Of a stretch of DNA of 64,000 nucleotides, positions 26,082-35,287 are shown one piece after another. The DNA is from Thermoplasmatales archaeon (GTDB lineage: Archaea; Thermoplasmatota; Thermoplasmata; Thermoplasmatales; Thermoplasmataceae): contig JACWAH010000010.1 in assembly GCA_014874365.1 (NCBI GenBank), forward strand, positions 62,001-126,000, read 5' to 3'. Below the pieces are notes generated by a model, which was not told the origin of the DNA, did no database searches, and saw nothing but the letters and a program-made list of their open reading frames with translations. A program made the position numbers and the translations under genes. Positions within the stretch are counted from its first letter, which is position 1; each line of letters opens with the position of its first letter.

Positions 26082-26297
26082 ATGTCAACAAAAAACGTAG
26101 CCCTTCGAGAAGATGTGTATAAAAAATTGAAAGAGCTAAAGAGCCCAGATAAAAGCTTCAGTGATGTGATAGAGGAGTTGATGGTAAGGAAAGGAAGTAT
26201 CTTGCCTCTTTGGGGTTCATTGTCCAAATCTAAAGTCTTGAACATGATTGAGGATGATTTAGGGACCATTAAGAATGGAGCTAAAATTAGAGCATGA
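26082..26297 (+). CDS. vapB: VapB-type antitoxin (DUF217 family)
   Basis: A 71-residue antitoxin-like protein. The N-terminal half (S-T-K-N-V-A-L-R-E-D-V-Y-K-K-L-K-E-L-K) and the S-F-S-D-V-I-E-E-L-M segment match the DUF217 family of archaeal VapB antitoxins, which bind DNA with the N terminus and block the partner toxin with the C terminus. The ATG at 26082 is chosen over 26064, which would start inside the palindrome. Its TGA stop overlaps the ATG of vapC (ATGA), the classic arrangement of such pairs. Confidence 0.8.
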   Translation: MSTKNVALREDVYKKLKELKSPDKSFSDVIEELMVRKGSILPLWGSLSKSKVLNMIEDDLGTIKNGAKIRA

Positions 26298-26695
26298 TTC
26301 TCTTTGATACTTCAGCGATAATAGATTTCTTTAGGGGAGGGGCGAAACCTCGATCTATTATTGAGGAAATTGAGAGAAAATGAGAGAGCGTATACACTAC
26401 AGTAATTTCCCAATACGAACTTCCCACTCCTGTATATCACAGAGGGTTAAAGGCTGAGGAAATGAATATTAGGGCATTTCTCGGACGGTCCGTTGTCTTT
26501 TCGCTAGATCAGAATGCTGCTGAGGAGTCATCTCGCATAATGGGGAAATTGTTCAAGCTAAGACTTCCTGTTAATGCACTGGATACCCTAATAGCAGGCA
26601 TTGCAATAACAACAGGAACAGATGCAATTGCTACATTAGACAAAGATTACATGCAGATTGCGAAGATAACTGACTTAGAAATAGTACTCATATAA
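26294..26695 (+). pseudogene. vapC: VapC PIN-domain toxin interrupted by one in-frame TGA
   Basis: Starting at the ATG that overlaps vapB, the frame encodes the PIN-domain opening (I-L-F-D-T-S-A-I-I-D), reaches TGA at codon 30 (26381-26383), then continues in the same frame to the natural end, about 133 codons in all. The expected acidic RNase residues are present on both sides: Asp5, Glu42, Asp97 and Asp116. Only a single base (GGA or similar to TGA) separates it from an intact toxin. An ATG at 26462 could restart translation but would lack half of the active site. Probably an inactivated toxin beside an intact antitoxin; a sequencing error is possible. Confidence 0.8.
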
Positions 26696-27186
26696 AACAT
26701 CTACTGAAGCAGATCACAGTGGTAAGGCACCGCTAATGCGCAGAAAGAACTTTCAGAAAGTTGATACATAACGGGAAGTCGCCTTCCTTTTGTCTTAAGA
26801 CACAAATTATTATGAATTGTAATGGATCTCATCAGTTTATTGTGGGTAAACTGAGTCCTCCTGCCACCAGATAGATGATCGCGTCCCTATATTTCTGAAC
26901 CTTGAGCCTCAGTGGAATGCTATGTGAATATCTATCCGTCCGGCAGGCGGATCAAAATCGATCGAAATAACGTGCCATGGCGGTTCTGAAAGGTTCAATG
27001 CCATCTGGAAAGCTTCTTCTCGTCCTTGTGGGAAGAAATGAGAGAACAGATTTAAATTACCCACTACAGACTGAAGAGAACCATTTTTTAAGTTCGGCAG
27101 GAACAGGAAAGCATCGCATTTGGAAGTTCCTGCTTATCGTCTTGACCCTGCACATGGATTGTTCGAAAGATACCATGATAGACCGT
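26696..27186. other. Intergenic stretch, no gene recognised
   Basis: About 490 bases. A small hairpin-like sequence, ATCCGTCC-GGCA-GGCGGAT, lies at 26934-26952. Frames read into the downstream aminopeptidase gene on the opposite strand and are not credible genes. Nothing else is recognised. Confidence 0.35.
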
Positions 27187-29574
27187 TCATTTCCATTTAT
27201 CTCTCAGGCGCTGATAAATTTCAAGCGTTTCCAATCCATTGGCAATTCCTCTGGAAACGTCCGGTGTGTCCACCTGTTCCAGCAGCTTCTTCATGGGTTC
27301 AATGTTATCCAGGCCCAGTTTTGGAATCGCGTTCTGTACAAAATAGGTTGCATGATAAGTGCCTTCGAAGAACTCTCTCACGGTTTTGACCAAGGAAACA
27401 AACATGCCCAGCAGGAACCGCTTAGTTTCACGATTGTCGATCAGATATCCAATGGCTGTGACCAAATCCTGTTTTTTTATTTCCCCGTTCAGTATCATTT
27501 CGAATAGCCTCTCATGATTTTTTTTCCCCTTTAAACGGGCTAAACCGTTTATCAGTTTGTGCCTGTCATGGTCAGTGGATGCCAGTCTAAACAGTTCAAG
27601 GTACTCATCAAAATTATCAGAAAACCGGGAATGTGCAATGCTCACCGCCATCCTTTCTTCTGGGTCAACATTGAAGAAGTTCTCAAATTTTCCGGAGATA
27701 GATCTGGCAAATTCCAGATCCATTTTAGCGAGCAATTCCCTGACAGAGTTTCTTGCTGAGGTCACAATCTTTTTTTCTCCTTCCCTTTTTGGGCCCAAGG
27801 ATTTATCAATTTTATGTAATAACGCGATCTCTCTCTGCGCAAGTTCTGGATTATCCGGTAATATGAATTGAAGAACTTCCATCTGCTCTGCAATTATGTT
27901 CACTACAGGAGTGACCGGGGACCCGGAAATTGATTCAATTGTGGTCAGATAGCTTTCAAGAGTCAAATCCCCTCTCAGCAACAACATGTAGGTGTCGTTT
28001 GCAATCTCTGAAAGATCAATGTCCGTGAAATGATCCGACCTCTGGTTAATGGTCTTGTAAAATTCATCTTCATATTTCGAGATAAAGAATCCTGTCCCCT
28101 CATCATTGATTTTTATGAAATTTTCAGCAGATATCTCCAGTTCTTTCTTATCCATCAAGAATTTCTCTTCTCCAGTGCTTCGTTTGATCGTGACTGGAAT
28201 CGGCCAGAGATCTTCGGTTAGAGTTCCATCAAGATGAAACCTCTCCTGCCTGAGTTTCATCTTACCGCCTGTTTCCGTTGCAGAAATGAAAGGAAACCCC
28301 TGTTTTCCAACCCACTTCTCGGCAATATTCACAACTGGAAGTTTTGAAACCGCCTCTATATGCCTCCAGAGATCAATTCCTTCAACATTCGAGTATGCGA
28401 AATCCTTAAGATATTGTGAGACGCCACTCCTGAAATTCTCCCTGCCTACATACCTCTCCACCATTCTCAATACGCTCCCTCCTTTGCCATAACTGATCCC
28501 GTCGAAGATTTGCTGTATCTCATATGGCGAGTGTACCTTGACATCGATTGGATGTGAACCCTTGAGTGCATCTTCCCCAATAGCCCAGAGCGTCTCCGAC
28601 TGGTACATCACTTTCCATATTTCCTCTTCGGGGTTAATGGAGTCCGTGCAAAGGTAACTCATGAATGTGGCGAAACTCTCATTCAACCAGAGATCATTCC
28701 ACCACTTCATCGTAACAAGATCGCCGAACCACTGGTGTGCTATTTCATGAGCGATGGTTGTTTCGATCCAGATCTTCAGAGATGCGTCTGTGGACTGGTT
28801 CGTAAGCAAGGAAGTCTCCCTAAAGGTAATAGCGCCCCAGTTTTCCATAGCTCCCCAGGCTAGTTCAGGTATAGCAACCAAGTGAAGTTTAGGCAGAGGA
28901 TACTTAATCTCGAAGTAGTTTTCGTAGAACTCCAGGCATTTTATCGCGATATTCAGTGGAAAATCATCACTGCGTAATTCCTTTCCAGGTGCAGCCAGTA
29001 TTACGTCAACATCTCTATATTTCTTAGATCTGGTCGCAAATCTTCCAACTCCCAGGAAAAGAAGATAGGTTGCCATCCTCGGAGTATCAAGGAATTTGAT
29101 TACCTTAATTTCTCCAGAAATAACTTCTTTCATAACAGGCATGTTGGAAATCGCCTCCTTCCCGGATTTAATTTTGACGCTCAGGGAAAATACAGCCTTC
29201 ATGGAGGGATCGTCAAGGCAGGGAAACATCTCCCGTGCAGCATTCGGCGCCAGATCAGAGGAAATAATTTCATCTTCCCCTTTTCCACTGCTATGGAGTC
29301 CGTGTACCCCGCTGGATATACTTCCTTTGAAATGGATTATTATCTGTGAGCTCCTCTCAATTTTTCCGTGAATTTTTATTTTCCACTTACCAGTATCGTG
29401 TGTGAATTCTCTGGCATTCCCGCCAACCAACACCGATTCAATGATCATGTCTTTTGCGTCAAGTTCTATATTATCAAAATCATCGTTGCAGCTTATTTTC
29501 ACTTCACCCGGGTATTCTTTGCCATCTCCACTAAGATCAAGTGAGATATCATATCTTTCGAGGGTTGCTGCCAT
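27187..29574 (-). CDS. M1 family aminopeptidase, tricorn-interacting factor F2/F3 type
   Basis: A 795-residue zinc aminopeptidase that trims peptides released by the proteasome/tricorn system to amino acids in the cytoplasm. The N-terminal beta domain is followed by the substrate-anchoring G-A-M-E-N-W-G motif and, at about residues 275-298, H-E-I-A-H-Q-W-F-G-D...W-L-N-E-S-F-A with zinc ligands His, His and Glu. A long helical C-terminal domain completes the fold. Length fits the F2/F3 factors of Thermoplasma (about 780 residues); F2 and F3 cannot be told apart here. A TTTAAACC box is centred about 25 bases upstream of the ATG at 29574. Confidence 0.93.
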   Translation of the reverse strand: MAATLERYDISLDLSGDGKEYPGEVKISCNDDFDNIELDAKDMIIESVLVGGNAREFTHDTGKWKIKIHGKIERSSQIIIHFKGSISSGVHGLHSSGKGEDEIISSDLAPNAAREMFPCLDDPSMKAVFSLSVKIKSGKEAISNMPVMKEVISGEIKVIKFLDTPRMATYLLFLGVGRFATRSKKYRDVDVILAAPGKELRSDDFPLNIAIKCLEFYENYFEIKYPLPKLHLVAIPELAWGAMENWGAITFRETSLLTNQSTDASLKIWIETTIAHEIAHQWFGDLVTMKWWNDLWLNESFATFMSYLCTDSINPEEEIWKVMYQSETLWAIGEDALKGSHPIDVKVHSPYEIQQIFDGISYGKGGSVLRMVERYVGRENFRSGVSQYLKDFAYSNVEGIDLWRHIEAVSKLPVVNIAEKWVGKQGFPFISATETGGKMKLRQERFHLDGTLTEDLWPIPVTIKRSTGEEKFLMDKKELEISAENFIKINDEGTGFFISKYEDEFYKTINQRSDHFTDIDLSEIANDTYMLLLRGDLTLESYLTTIESISGSPVTPVVNIIAEQMEVLQFILPDNPELAQREIALLHKIDKSLGPKREGEKKIVTSARNSVRELLAKMDLEFARSISGKFENFFNVDPEERMAVSIAHSRFSDNFDEYLELFRLASTDHDRHKLINGLARLKGKKNHERLFEMILNGEIKKQDLVTAIGYLIDNRETKRFLLGMFVSLVKTVREFFEGTYHATYFVQNAIPKLGLDNIEPMKKLLEQVDTPDVSRGIANGLETLEIYQRLRDKWK

Positions 29575-29759
29575 GCCAGAGGATACAATTCCGGTTTAAA
29601 ACTGCAATGATTAATTGCATGAACTCCATTTTAGGCAGGCTTTTCCTTGTTTTCGATGGCACTTTAAACATATAGAATTCCAGAAAGGAAGAAACCTTGT
29701 TAGGTGCTGGGGAGAAGATGAAAAACTCCGCCAACAGGTAAAATGTCACGTTTGCGGGC

Positions 29760-30749
29760 TCAAAAGCTGGCTCTTCCGGCCGCCTTGAGTACCCTCAGGG
29801 CGTTCAGGGTTATCATCTCATTCGGTCCAGTCCGGCCCCAATCAGCGGCTTCTAGGCGAGCGTCCAGGCCTTTCTGGATCTTGCGGTTCTTCGGAAATGG
29901 GCGCCAGTAAAAACCTTCCGCTTTCCAAAAACCGTCTGATCCCCGCTTCGATTCCAGCAGATCCAGTGCTTCCTTCATTCTTGGGTCCTTTGCCTTCCCT
30001 GCCATGGCAGCAACCCTCATTGCCTCCAGGAAGTTGTAATGCCAGTACACAGGGTACCTTGTTTTCAGCCATTCATGATTAATGATGTCACCGCTCCTGT
30101 GGGAGAACATTATTCGGTGAGAGAGGAATAACTCGCAACCCCTGTTTATGGCTTTTCGCACCTCACTGTCGCCATTTGCGTCGTTGTACATTATCAGGCC
30201 CCACAGGGTGGAAAGGCTTTCATTAAAGGATGAATGCCATGCTTTGGGGTTTGCATCACAATTCCACCCTCCATCGGGCCACTGCGAATCCAACACTATT
30301 CTTGAGATGTACTCTACCCTGGGATCTTCTGCAAGGCCCAGATAGCTTAGAACTCCAAGCGCGTTGCCATACACTGATGCGTGGATCTTGACGTTGCCGC
30401 TGTCATTCCTGTAAAACTTCCTGTGGCCATTGCCGTAGATCCATTTTATTTCCTCGTCCGACGCCTTTCGAACTCTTTCGTTTTCGGGTGGAATGGCAAG
30501 ATTGACAAGAGACACCAGCCGCCAGTGAGAGCCTATCCATTTTCTGTAAGGTTCCACACCAAAACCACCGTCGGGTTGCTGGCCAGCCAACAAGGATCTG
30601 GCTTTTGGGCCGCTTGCTATCTGTTCCACGCAGTTTACAACATCACCTGAATCCAAGTCATTGCCCAGCAAATCAACCAATGTGAAATACCGGATGGAAG
30701 GATCACTGGAACTTAACAGCCAGTTTGCGGTTTTACGGTAATCCTGCAC
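29760..30749 (-). CDS. Squalene/terpene cyclase-fold (alpha-toroid) protein
   Basis: A 329-residue protein with repeats typical of the prenyltransferase/squalene cyclase alpha-toroid: G-Q-Q-P-D-G-G-F-G and D-S-Q-W-P-D-G-G-W-N-C-D match QW-type motifs. It is about half the length of squalene-hopene cyclase and shows no D-x-D-D catalytic motif, so a canonical cyclase reaction is doubtful. A single-domain binding protein or an unusual cyclase is possible. No signal peptide or membrane helix is apparent. It lies 185 bases upstream of the aminopeptidase on the same strand. Confidence 0.65.
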   Translation of the reverse strand: MQDYRKTANWLLSSSDPSIRYFTLVDLLGNDLDSGDVVNCVEQIASGPKARSLLAGQQPDGGFGVEPYRKWIGSHWRLVSLVNLAIPPENERVRKASDEEIKWIYGNGHRKFYRNDSGNVKIHASVYGNALGVLSYLGLAEDPRVEYISRIVLDSQWPDGGWNCDANPKAWHSSFNESLSTLWGLIMYNDANGDSEVRKAINRGCELFLSHRIMFSHRSGDIINHEWLKTRYPVYWHYNFLEAMRVAAMAGKAKDPRMKEALDLLESKRGSDGFWKAEGFYWRPFPKNRKIQKGLDARLEAADWGRTGPNEMITLNALRVLKAAGRASF

Positions 30750-31101
30750 TGTTAATCAAAGGATATCACTCTGATAAATATTTTGGAATGGAAACACCTT
30801 GAACTCATCTTCACGTGCTCCCTGATGCAGATAAAATAAATCTGGTCAGGCAGCGTAGGAAAATGCATGGAAGCAGAGTACAGTCTATTGAATCGCACAG
30901 GAAATGCACCCCAAATACTGGAACCCAGTGACTCTCATGCCGCAGGACAAAAACTGATGTGTGCTCCACAAAGCGGGGTTCAGCATGGAATTTGCTAACA
31001 AGTTCCGGAAACAGTCATTTTCCTGCTAATGGTTAAATCAGCGATCAGCATGATGGGCAACTTTTCCCAATGCTGGAAAACCTATGAAAAGCGTGACCTG
31101 A
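30750..31101. other. Intergenic stretch, no gene recognised
   Basis: About 350 bases between divergent genes. It holds AT-rich boxes for both promoters (for example GATAAATATTTTG at about 30772-30784) but no frame or structured RNA that I can support. Confidence 0.35.
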
Positions 31102-32361
31102 ATGAAACCATCGATTGACTCAACTTCAGATGCCAGGGGAGTAATCAGGGTTCTCGCTATAGGCTCATTTGTAAGGGATCTAGGGCAGTACATAGTCTGG
31201 GTCATAATGGCAGTCTTCCTTAACGAGGTGAGGAACGTAAGCTACATCGGTGTAGGGCTTGTATTCCTGGTTGGAGGCCTGATAAGCGTACCCGTTTCAA
31301 TATATGGAGGAAACCTTCTGGATAGGCTTGGAAGAAGGTCGATTACCGTACTGTTACCATGGGTTCTTATGGTGATTTACGCCCTGCTTTTCCTGTCCGT
31401 CTACCTGGACTTTTCTACATATATGATAATAGCTCTTTTCATCGCAGCGTCGCCCATACAGTCAATCCAGTATGTGGGTTTCACAGCAATAGCTTCGGAT
31501 GTTACCGCACCGTCGGAACGCGCCGGGGCATTCGGAATTCTAAGAATTGCATCGAATGCTGGTATTGGCATAGGCCTCGTAAGCGGTGGCATTCTTTCCG
31601 AGTTAAGTTACGCAACAGTATTCCTTCTACCGATAGCAGGATCGCTGGTCGAAGGAACCCTGTATTACTTCAGGATCCCGGAAACCTCATCGGAGCACAT
31701 TAAGAATGGGAAGAAGCGAAGAAAAGAAAGGCTTTTCATCCCATGGAGGGACACCCTGTTCATAACTGTTTCATTGCTGCTTGCGGTCGGATGGTTCTCC
31801 TCTGGAATGTTTGAGAGCGCCCTCACTCCGCTCTATCTTACATCGATCGACAATTTCTCTAATTTTATGGTCACAGGTCTTTTTGCAATAAACACCCTGG
31901 TGGTTCTGGTTGCACAGGCGCCGATCAACAGGTGGTTTTTTAATTACAGGGACACCACGAGAATAGTGATGGGTCTGTCCCTATTCGCGTCAGCATACCT
32001 AGTGTTTGCTTTTACAAGCGACTACTTTCTTCTGGCAATCGCAGTTGTCATACTCACCACCGGGGAGAACCTCGGATCGCCATCATCTTCTGCACTGATT
32101 ACAAAGATAGCTCCGGAGGACAGGAGAGGCGCATATCTCGGGCTTTATTCATCCATCGGCAGCCTGATAGTGCCTTTCAGGCCTCTTGCGGCAACTGCGC
32201 TCCTTGCATTCACCATAAGCGCTCCCTACAGAACCTGGGTCATCCTCTCTGTTGCGACGTTTATAATTGTGATCATACTTGTTGCGTTGTTTGGCGGGGC
32301 GAGAAAATCTTTAGAAGCCAGGATGACCAGTGAAACGACCGCTACAGAAATGACAGAGTGA
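31102..32361 (+). CDS. MFS transporter
   Basis: A 419-residue membrane protein with about 12 hydrophobic segments and the loop motif G-G-N-L-L-D-R-L-G-R-R-S between helices 2 and 3 of the major facilitator fold. Its C-terminal half contains G-E-N-L-G-S-P, similar to G-E-D-L-S-S-P in the MFS protein at 15385-16605, so the two may be paralogues. Substrate unknown. The ATG at 31102 follows no clear ribosome binding site. Confidence 0.85.
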   Translation: MKPSIDSTSDARGVIRVLAIGSFVRDLGQYIVWVIMAVFLNEVRNVSYIGVGLVFLVGGLISVPVSIYGGNLLDRLGRRSITVLLPWVLMVIYALLFLSVYLDFSTYMIIALFIAASPIQSIQYVGFTAIASDVTAPSERAGAFGILRIASNAGIGIGLVSGGILSELSYATVFLLPIAGSLVEGTLYYFRIPETSSEHIKNGKKRRKERLFIPWRDTLFITVSLLLAVGWFSSGMFESALTPLYLTSIDNFSNFMVTGLFAINTLVVLVAQAPINRWFFNYRDTTRIVMGLSLFASAYLVFAFTSDYFLLAIAVVILTTGENLGSPSSSALITKIAPEDRRGAYLGLYSSIGSLIVPFRPLAATALLAFTISAPYRTWVILSVATFIIVIILVALFGGARKSLEARMTSETTATEMTE

Positions 32362-32397
32362 ATTCGTACGAGCCGCCTGAAAACACTGTACTTTGTC

Positions 32398-33054
32398 CTA
32401 TATCTTTTTCCTTATCAGTTTTGAATCAAGGACGCAGACTTTCTTTCCATTTACCTTGACCGGGTTCAAGTCCAGCTGATCAAGGAAACTTTCCATCAGG
32501 GTCGAGAGATCGGATATCTTAAGCAGGAAATTTGCCAGTTCGATCTTATCCACTTTCTGTCCGCGAAATCCTTCGATGAACCTGCCAATGGAAACCTCCT
32601 CGATCATGTCCGATGCGTCGTGAATGTCTATCGGGATAAGGCGGAAACTAACATCGTTGTACAGTTCCGTATATATGCCGCCCATGCCAAGCATCAGCGT
32701 AAGCCCAAAGGTCCTGTCTCTTATAACACCAACGATGATTTCAACTCCATCGGGGATCATCTCTTCAATGAGTATCCTGGAGGTCGGAAATCTATCTTTC
32801 ATCTTCTTGAACTGAACTTTCAGGGCTTCTTCAGTTTCAATTCCCGTTATCACTCCGCCAGCTTCTGTCTTGTGAAGGATGCTTTCGTCTGATACCTTGA
32901 GGACTAAGGGAAAATTCAACTCGATCTTCCCGGGTAAAACCTCGCAGAGCATCCCTTCAGGGACTGGTATTCCGAATTCCCTTAAACCCGCTTTGATTGA
33001 ATACTCGTCCAGCGGTCCGGACTTCAGCTTCTTGATAAGGTCCGGAGAGTTCAT
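32398..33054 (-). CDS. acdB: ADP-forming acyl-CoA (acetyl-CoA) synthetase, beta subunit
   Basis: The 218-residue ATP-grasp subunit that, with the alpha subunit, converts acyl-CoA + ADP + phosphate to acid + CoA + ATP, the archaeal route to ATP from acetyl-CoA and amino-acid-derived acyl-CoAs. It begins with the helical lid (A-G-L-R-E-F-G-I-P-V-P-E-G) and contains V-L-K-V-S-D...H-K-T-E-A-G-G-V and G-M-G-G-I-Y-T-E-L-Y-N-D-V-S-F-R of the ATP-grasp_5 domain. Its start overlaps the alpha gene by four bases, so the subunits are co-translated; it lies downstream. Confidence 0.9.
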   Translation of the reverse strand: MNSPDLIKKLKSGPLDEYSIKAGLREFGIPVPEGMLCEVLPGKIELNFPLVLKVSDESILHKTEAGGVITGIETEEALKVQFKKMKDRFPTSRILIEEMIPDGVEIIVGVIRDRTFGLTLMLGMGGIYTELYNDVSFRLIPIDIHDASDMIEEVSIGRFIEGFRGQKVDKIELANFLLKISDLSTLMESFLDQLDLNPVKVNGKKVCVLDSKLIRKKI

Positions 33055-34442
33055 GTCCTGCCCCTCTCATGAAGATACTTCCCATAGTCATGAAGGACCT
33101 TTAAAGACTTCACTGCCCTATCTATGCTTGGAAAGGCAGGGATTTTCCTTCTTTCAAATTCTACGATAAGCTCCTTTGCAAGCAGTGAACCTATCGCCCC
33201 TACAACTACAGTTTTGCCATCGTTCACGTGCCTGGCAATGGCGTCCACTATTTCCAGGTTCATTTTCGGGGTCTGGGGAAGAGCGTACGCGACAATTGCA
33301 TCGACCGATTCCTCTTTCATCAAAATCTCCAGGACTTTTTCATAAGCTCTTATTGATCCATCGGCAGTCAGATCGATCGGGTTCTTCGCAGAGCCGAAGG
33401 ACACGATCTCGACCTTAATTCTCTCTTCCGCATCCCTGGATATGGTAGCCATGGATAGCCCAACCCCGTTAATCCTTGACGATATCAGGTCTGTTGTTAT
33501 GACGCCCACTCCTCCTGCTGTGGTGATTACTGCTATGTTCCTTCCAGGGAATGGTTTGCCGTATGCAAGAGTCCTGGCATAATCCAGCAGCTCTGTTTCA
33601 TTGTAAGCCCTTGTGATACCACCCTGTTTCAGCATGCCGTCAATTACCCTGTCATCCGATGCCATAGCACCGGTATGCAGGGATGCAGCTTTTGCAGAAG
33701 CTTCACTCCTGCCGGATTTCAAAACAACAATAGGCTTGATAGCGTTCACATTCCTGGCAACACTGTAAAACTCCCTTCCCTGGTCAATGTCCTCCAGATA
33801 CAGTGCAATGCTTTTGGTGTTGCCATCCTCTGAGAAATACTTTAGCATCTCGATCTCATTTACGTCAAGTTTATTGCCAAGGCTGACAAATGCCGATATC
33901 CCCACTCCGTACTCCGAAATGCTATCCATAGTCAGCAAGCCGAGTGCGCCGCTCTGCGACACAAAAGCTATACTGCCAGCAGGGGGAAAAGATACCCTGT
34001 CAGGCGGCGTGAGAGCGGTATTGACCTTGCTGTGTGGAAAATAAACTCCAACAGTGTTAGGGCCAATCACCCTAGTCGCGGACCCGGCGATGATCCTCCT
34101 GATCTCGTTCTCAAGCTTCTGTCCTTCGCTACCTGTCTCGGAGAACCCTCCCGGGATTATCACAGCATAAGGCACCTTGAGTTCTACGCAATTCCTGATT
34201 TCTTCAGGTACAGCAGCGGATGGAACAGCTATTATAACAATGTCAGGAGACATTCCAATGGATTTGAGCGTCCTGTAAGCCTTAAGTTTCAGGATCGTGG
34301 CAGCATTGAGGTTCACAGGAAATATCGAACCGGAGAAACCGGACTCTACCATGTTTTTGATAACAGCATATCCTATTTTTTCAGGGTTGGAAGAAGCGCC
34401 TACAATCGCAACGCTATTCGGATTGAAAAGTCTGTCAAACAA
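33051..34442 (-). CDS. acdA: ADP-forming acyl-CoA (acetyl-CoA) synthetase, alpha subunit
   Basis: The 463-residue CoA-binding/ligase subunit. The N-terminal CoA-binding Rossmann domain (S-V-A-I-V-G-A-S-S-N-P-E-K-I-G) is followed by two succinyl-CoA ligase-like flavodoxin domains. The phosphorylated active-site His is in S-L-H-T-G-A-M-A (about residue 255), with the supporting V-S-Q-S-G-A-L-G glycine motif. The start is a TTG at 34442, supported by an AAATTATAAC box centred about 25 bases upstream. The acyl specificity (acetyl, branched-chain or aromatic) cannot be deduced. Confidence 0.92.
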   Translation of the reverse strand: MFDRLFNPNSVAIVGASSNPEKIGYAVIKNMVESGFSGSIFPVNLNAATILKLKAYRTLKSIGMSPDIVIIAVPSAAVPEEIRNCVELKVPYAVIIPGGFSETGSEGQKLENEIRRIIAGSATRVIGPNTVGVYFPHSKVNTALTPPDRVSFPPAGSIAFVSQSGALGLLTMDSISEYGVGISAFVSLGNKLDVNEIEMLKYFSEDGNTKSIALYLEDIDQGREFYSVARNVNAIKPIVVLKSGRSEASAKAASLHTGAMASDDRVIDGMLKQGGITRAYNETELLDYARTLAYGKPFPGRNIAVITTAGGVGVITTDLISSRINGVGLSMATISRDAEERIKVEIVSFGSAKNPIDLTADGSIRAYEKVLEILMKEESVDAIVAYALPQTPKMNLEIVDAIARHVNDGKTVVVGAIGSLLAKELIVEFERRKIPAFPSIDRAVKSLKVLHDYGKYLHERGRT

Positions 34443-34539
34443 TGCCGATAATGGAACAGGAAGTTATAATTTCGATCCCTAACGTAATAGCATGTAAACC
34501 CTATCGGATTTGCCGCAGCGGCGCTTCCCAAAAAACGCT

Positions 34540-34749
34540 TCAGGGGTTCTTGTATAGGGGTTGAACCATGGTTCTATGTCCTTCAGAATCGTAAATGTAA
34601 ATCTTTTCTTTTTCATCAAGCGTAATCTTGTGATGGCCATCACAGTACGGTTTGTTTTCTGATAGGCCGCAAGCGCACAGGTGTACCTCCTCTTCTCCAA
34701 CCTTAATCACGTAAGGTCTGTTTCTTTCATGCAGAACTATTCTAGACAA
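34540..34749 (-). CDS. CDGSH-type iron-sulfur protein
   Basis: A 69-residue protein with the CDGSH [2Fe-2S]-binding motif: C-A-C-G-L-S-E-N-K-P-Y-C-D-G-H-H-K, i.e. three Cys and one His ligands as in mitoNEET-type proteins, with His replacing Ser in C-D-G-S-H. Such clusters are redox- and acid-labile and serve electron transfer or iron-sulfur handling. It is a single motif with no membrane anchor. It lies alone between acdA and the IS remnant. Confidence 0.85.
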   Translation of the reverse strand: MSRIVLHERNRPYVIKVGEEEVHLCACGLSENKPYCDGHHKITLDEKEKIYIYDSEGHRTMVQPLYKNP

Positions 34750-34805
34750 TTTGTCACCAAGAGATCAATTAGAAGTGGATAATAATTGTTACTAAAAAAT
34801 AGCAG

Positions 34806-35107
34806 GTTATGAAAGCGGCATCCTGCGCTTATCCATGCTTCACGTTTATACCCTTAGCCACAATCTATATCTGCAGTTCCGACCAGATAATCCCGTCCTT
34901 GATCCGTCTGGTTGTGATGAAGATACTTCAGAAGAACCGAAAAGACGGACCAGTCTATTGCATCCTTCATGTATGCGAGTGGATCATGGATGCCATTGAG
35001 CCTGTATATTTCCTTGAGTGTCTCGCTTTAAAGCGTGCTCATGCAGTAATATGGCTGATTCATGAATAAAGGTTGTTGTTATCGGTAAGGTGATCAGAAG
35101 TGGGTTT
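34806..35107 (-). mobile_element. Internally deleted remnant of an IS5-type insertion sequence (copy 1)
   Basis: This stretch is closely similar to parts of the larger remnant at 38272-39160: 34806-34900 matches about 38664-38756, and 34905-35107 matches about 38949-39152. About 190 bases of the larger copy are missing in between. No transposase frame survives. Read on the minus strand the left part corresponds to the transposase segment with Q-D-A-T-F. Confidence 0.7.
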
Positions 35108-35287
35108 TTTGAAATCCACTACAGTCAAAAAAATCTTTCATAACACCAGAGGAAATACAACTTTGTCCGAAGAGAAAAAGTCTACGGACTCAGATAAGAC
35201 CAAACATCCGGGCAAGTTCAGTTGCTCTAGTATTTTATATCCAAATCCAAAGATAGAGTTTATTACAGATAGCGTGTTATTTTTTTC

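Noticed and set aside
26977-27507. Plus-strand frame of 176 codons
   Set aside because: More than half is antisense to the M1 aminopeptidase C terminus, and no family signal is found.
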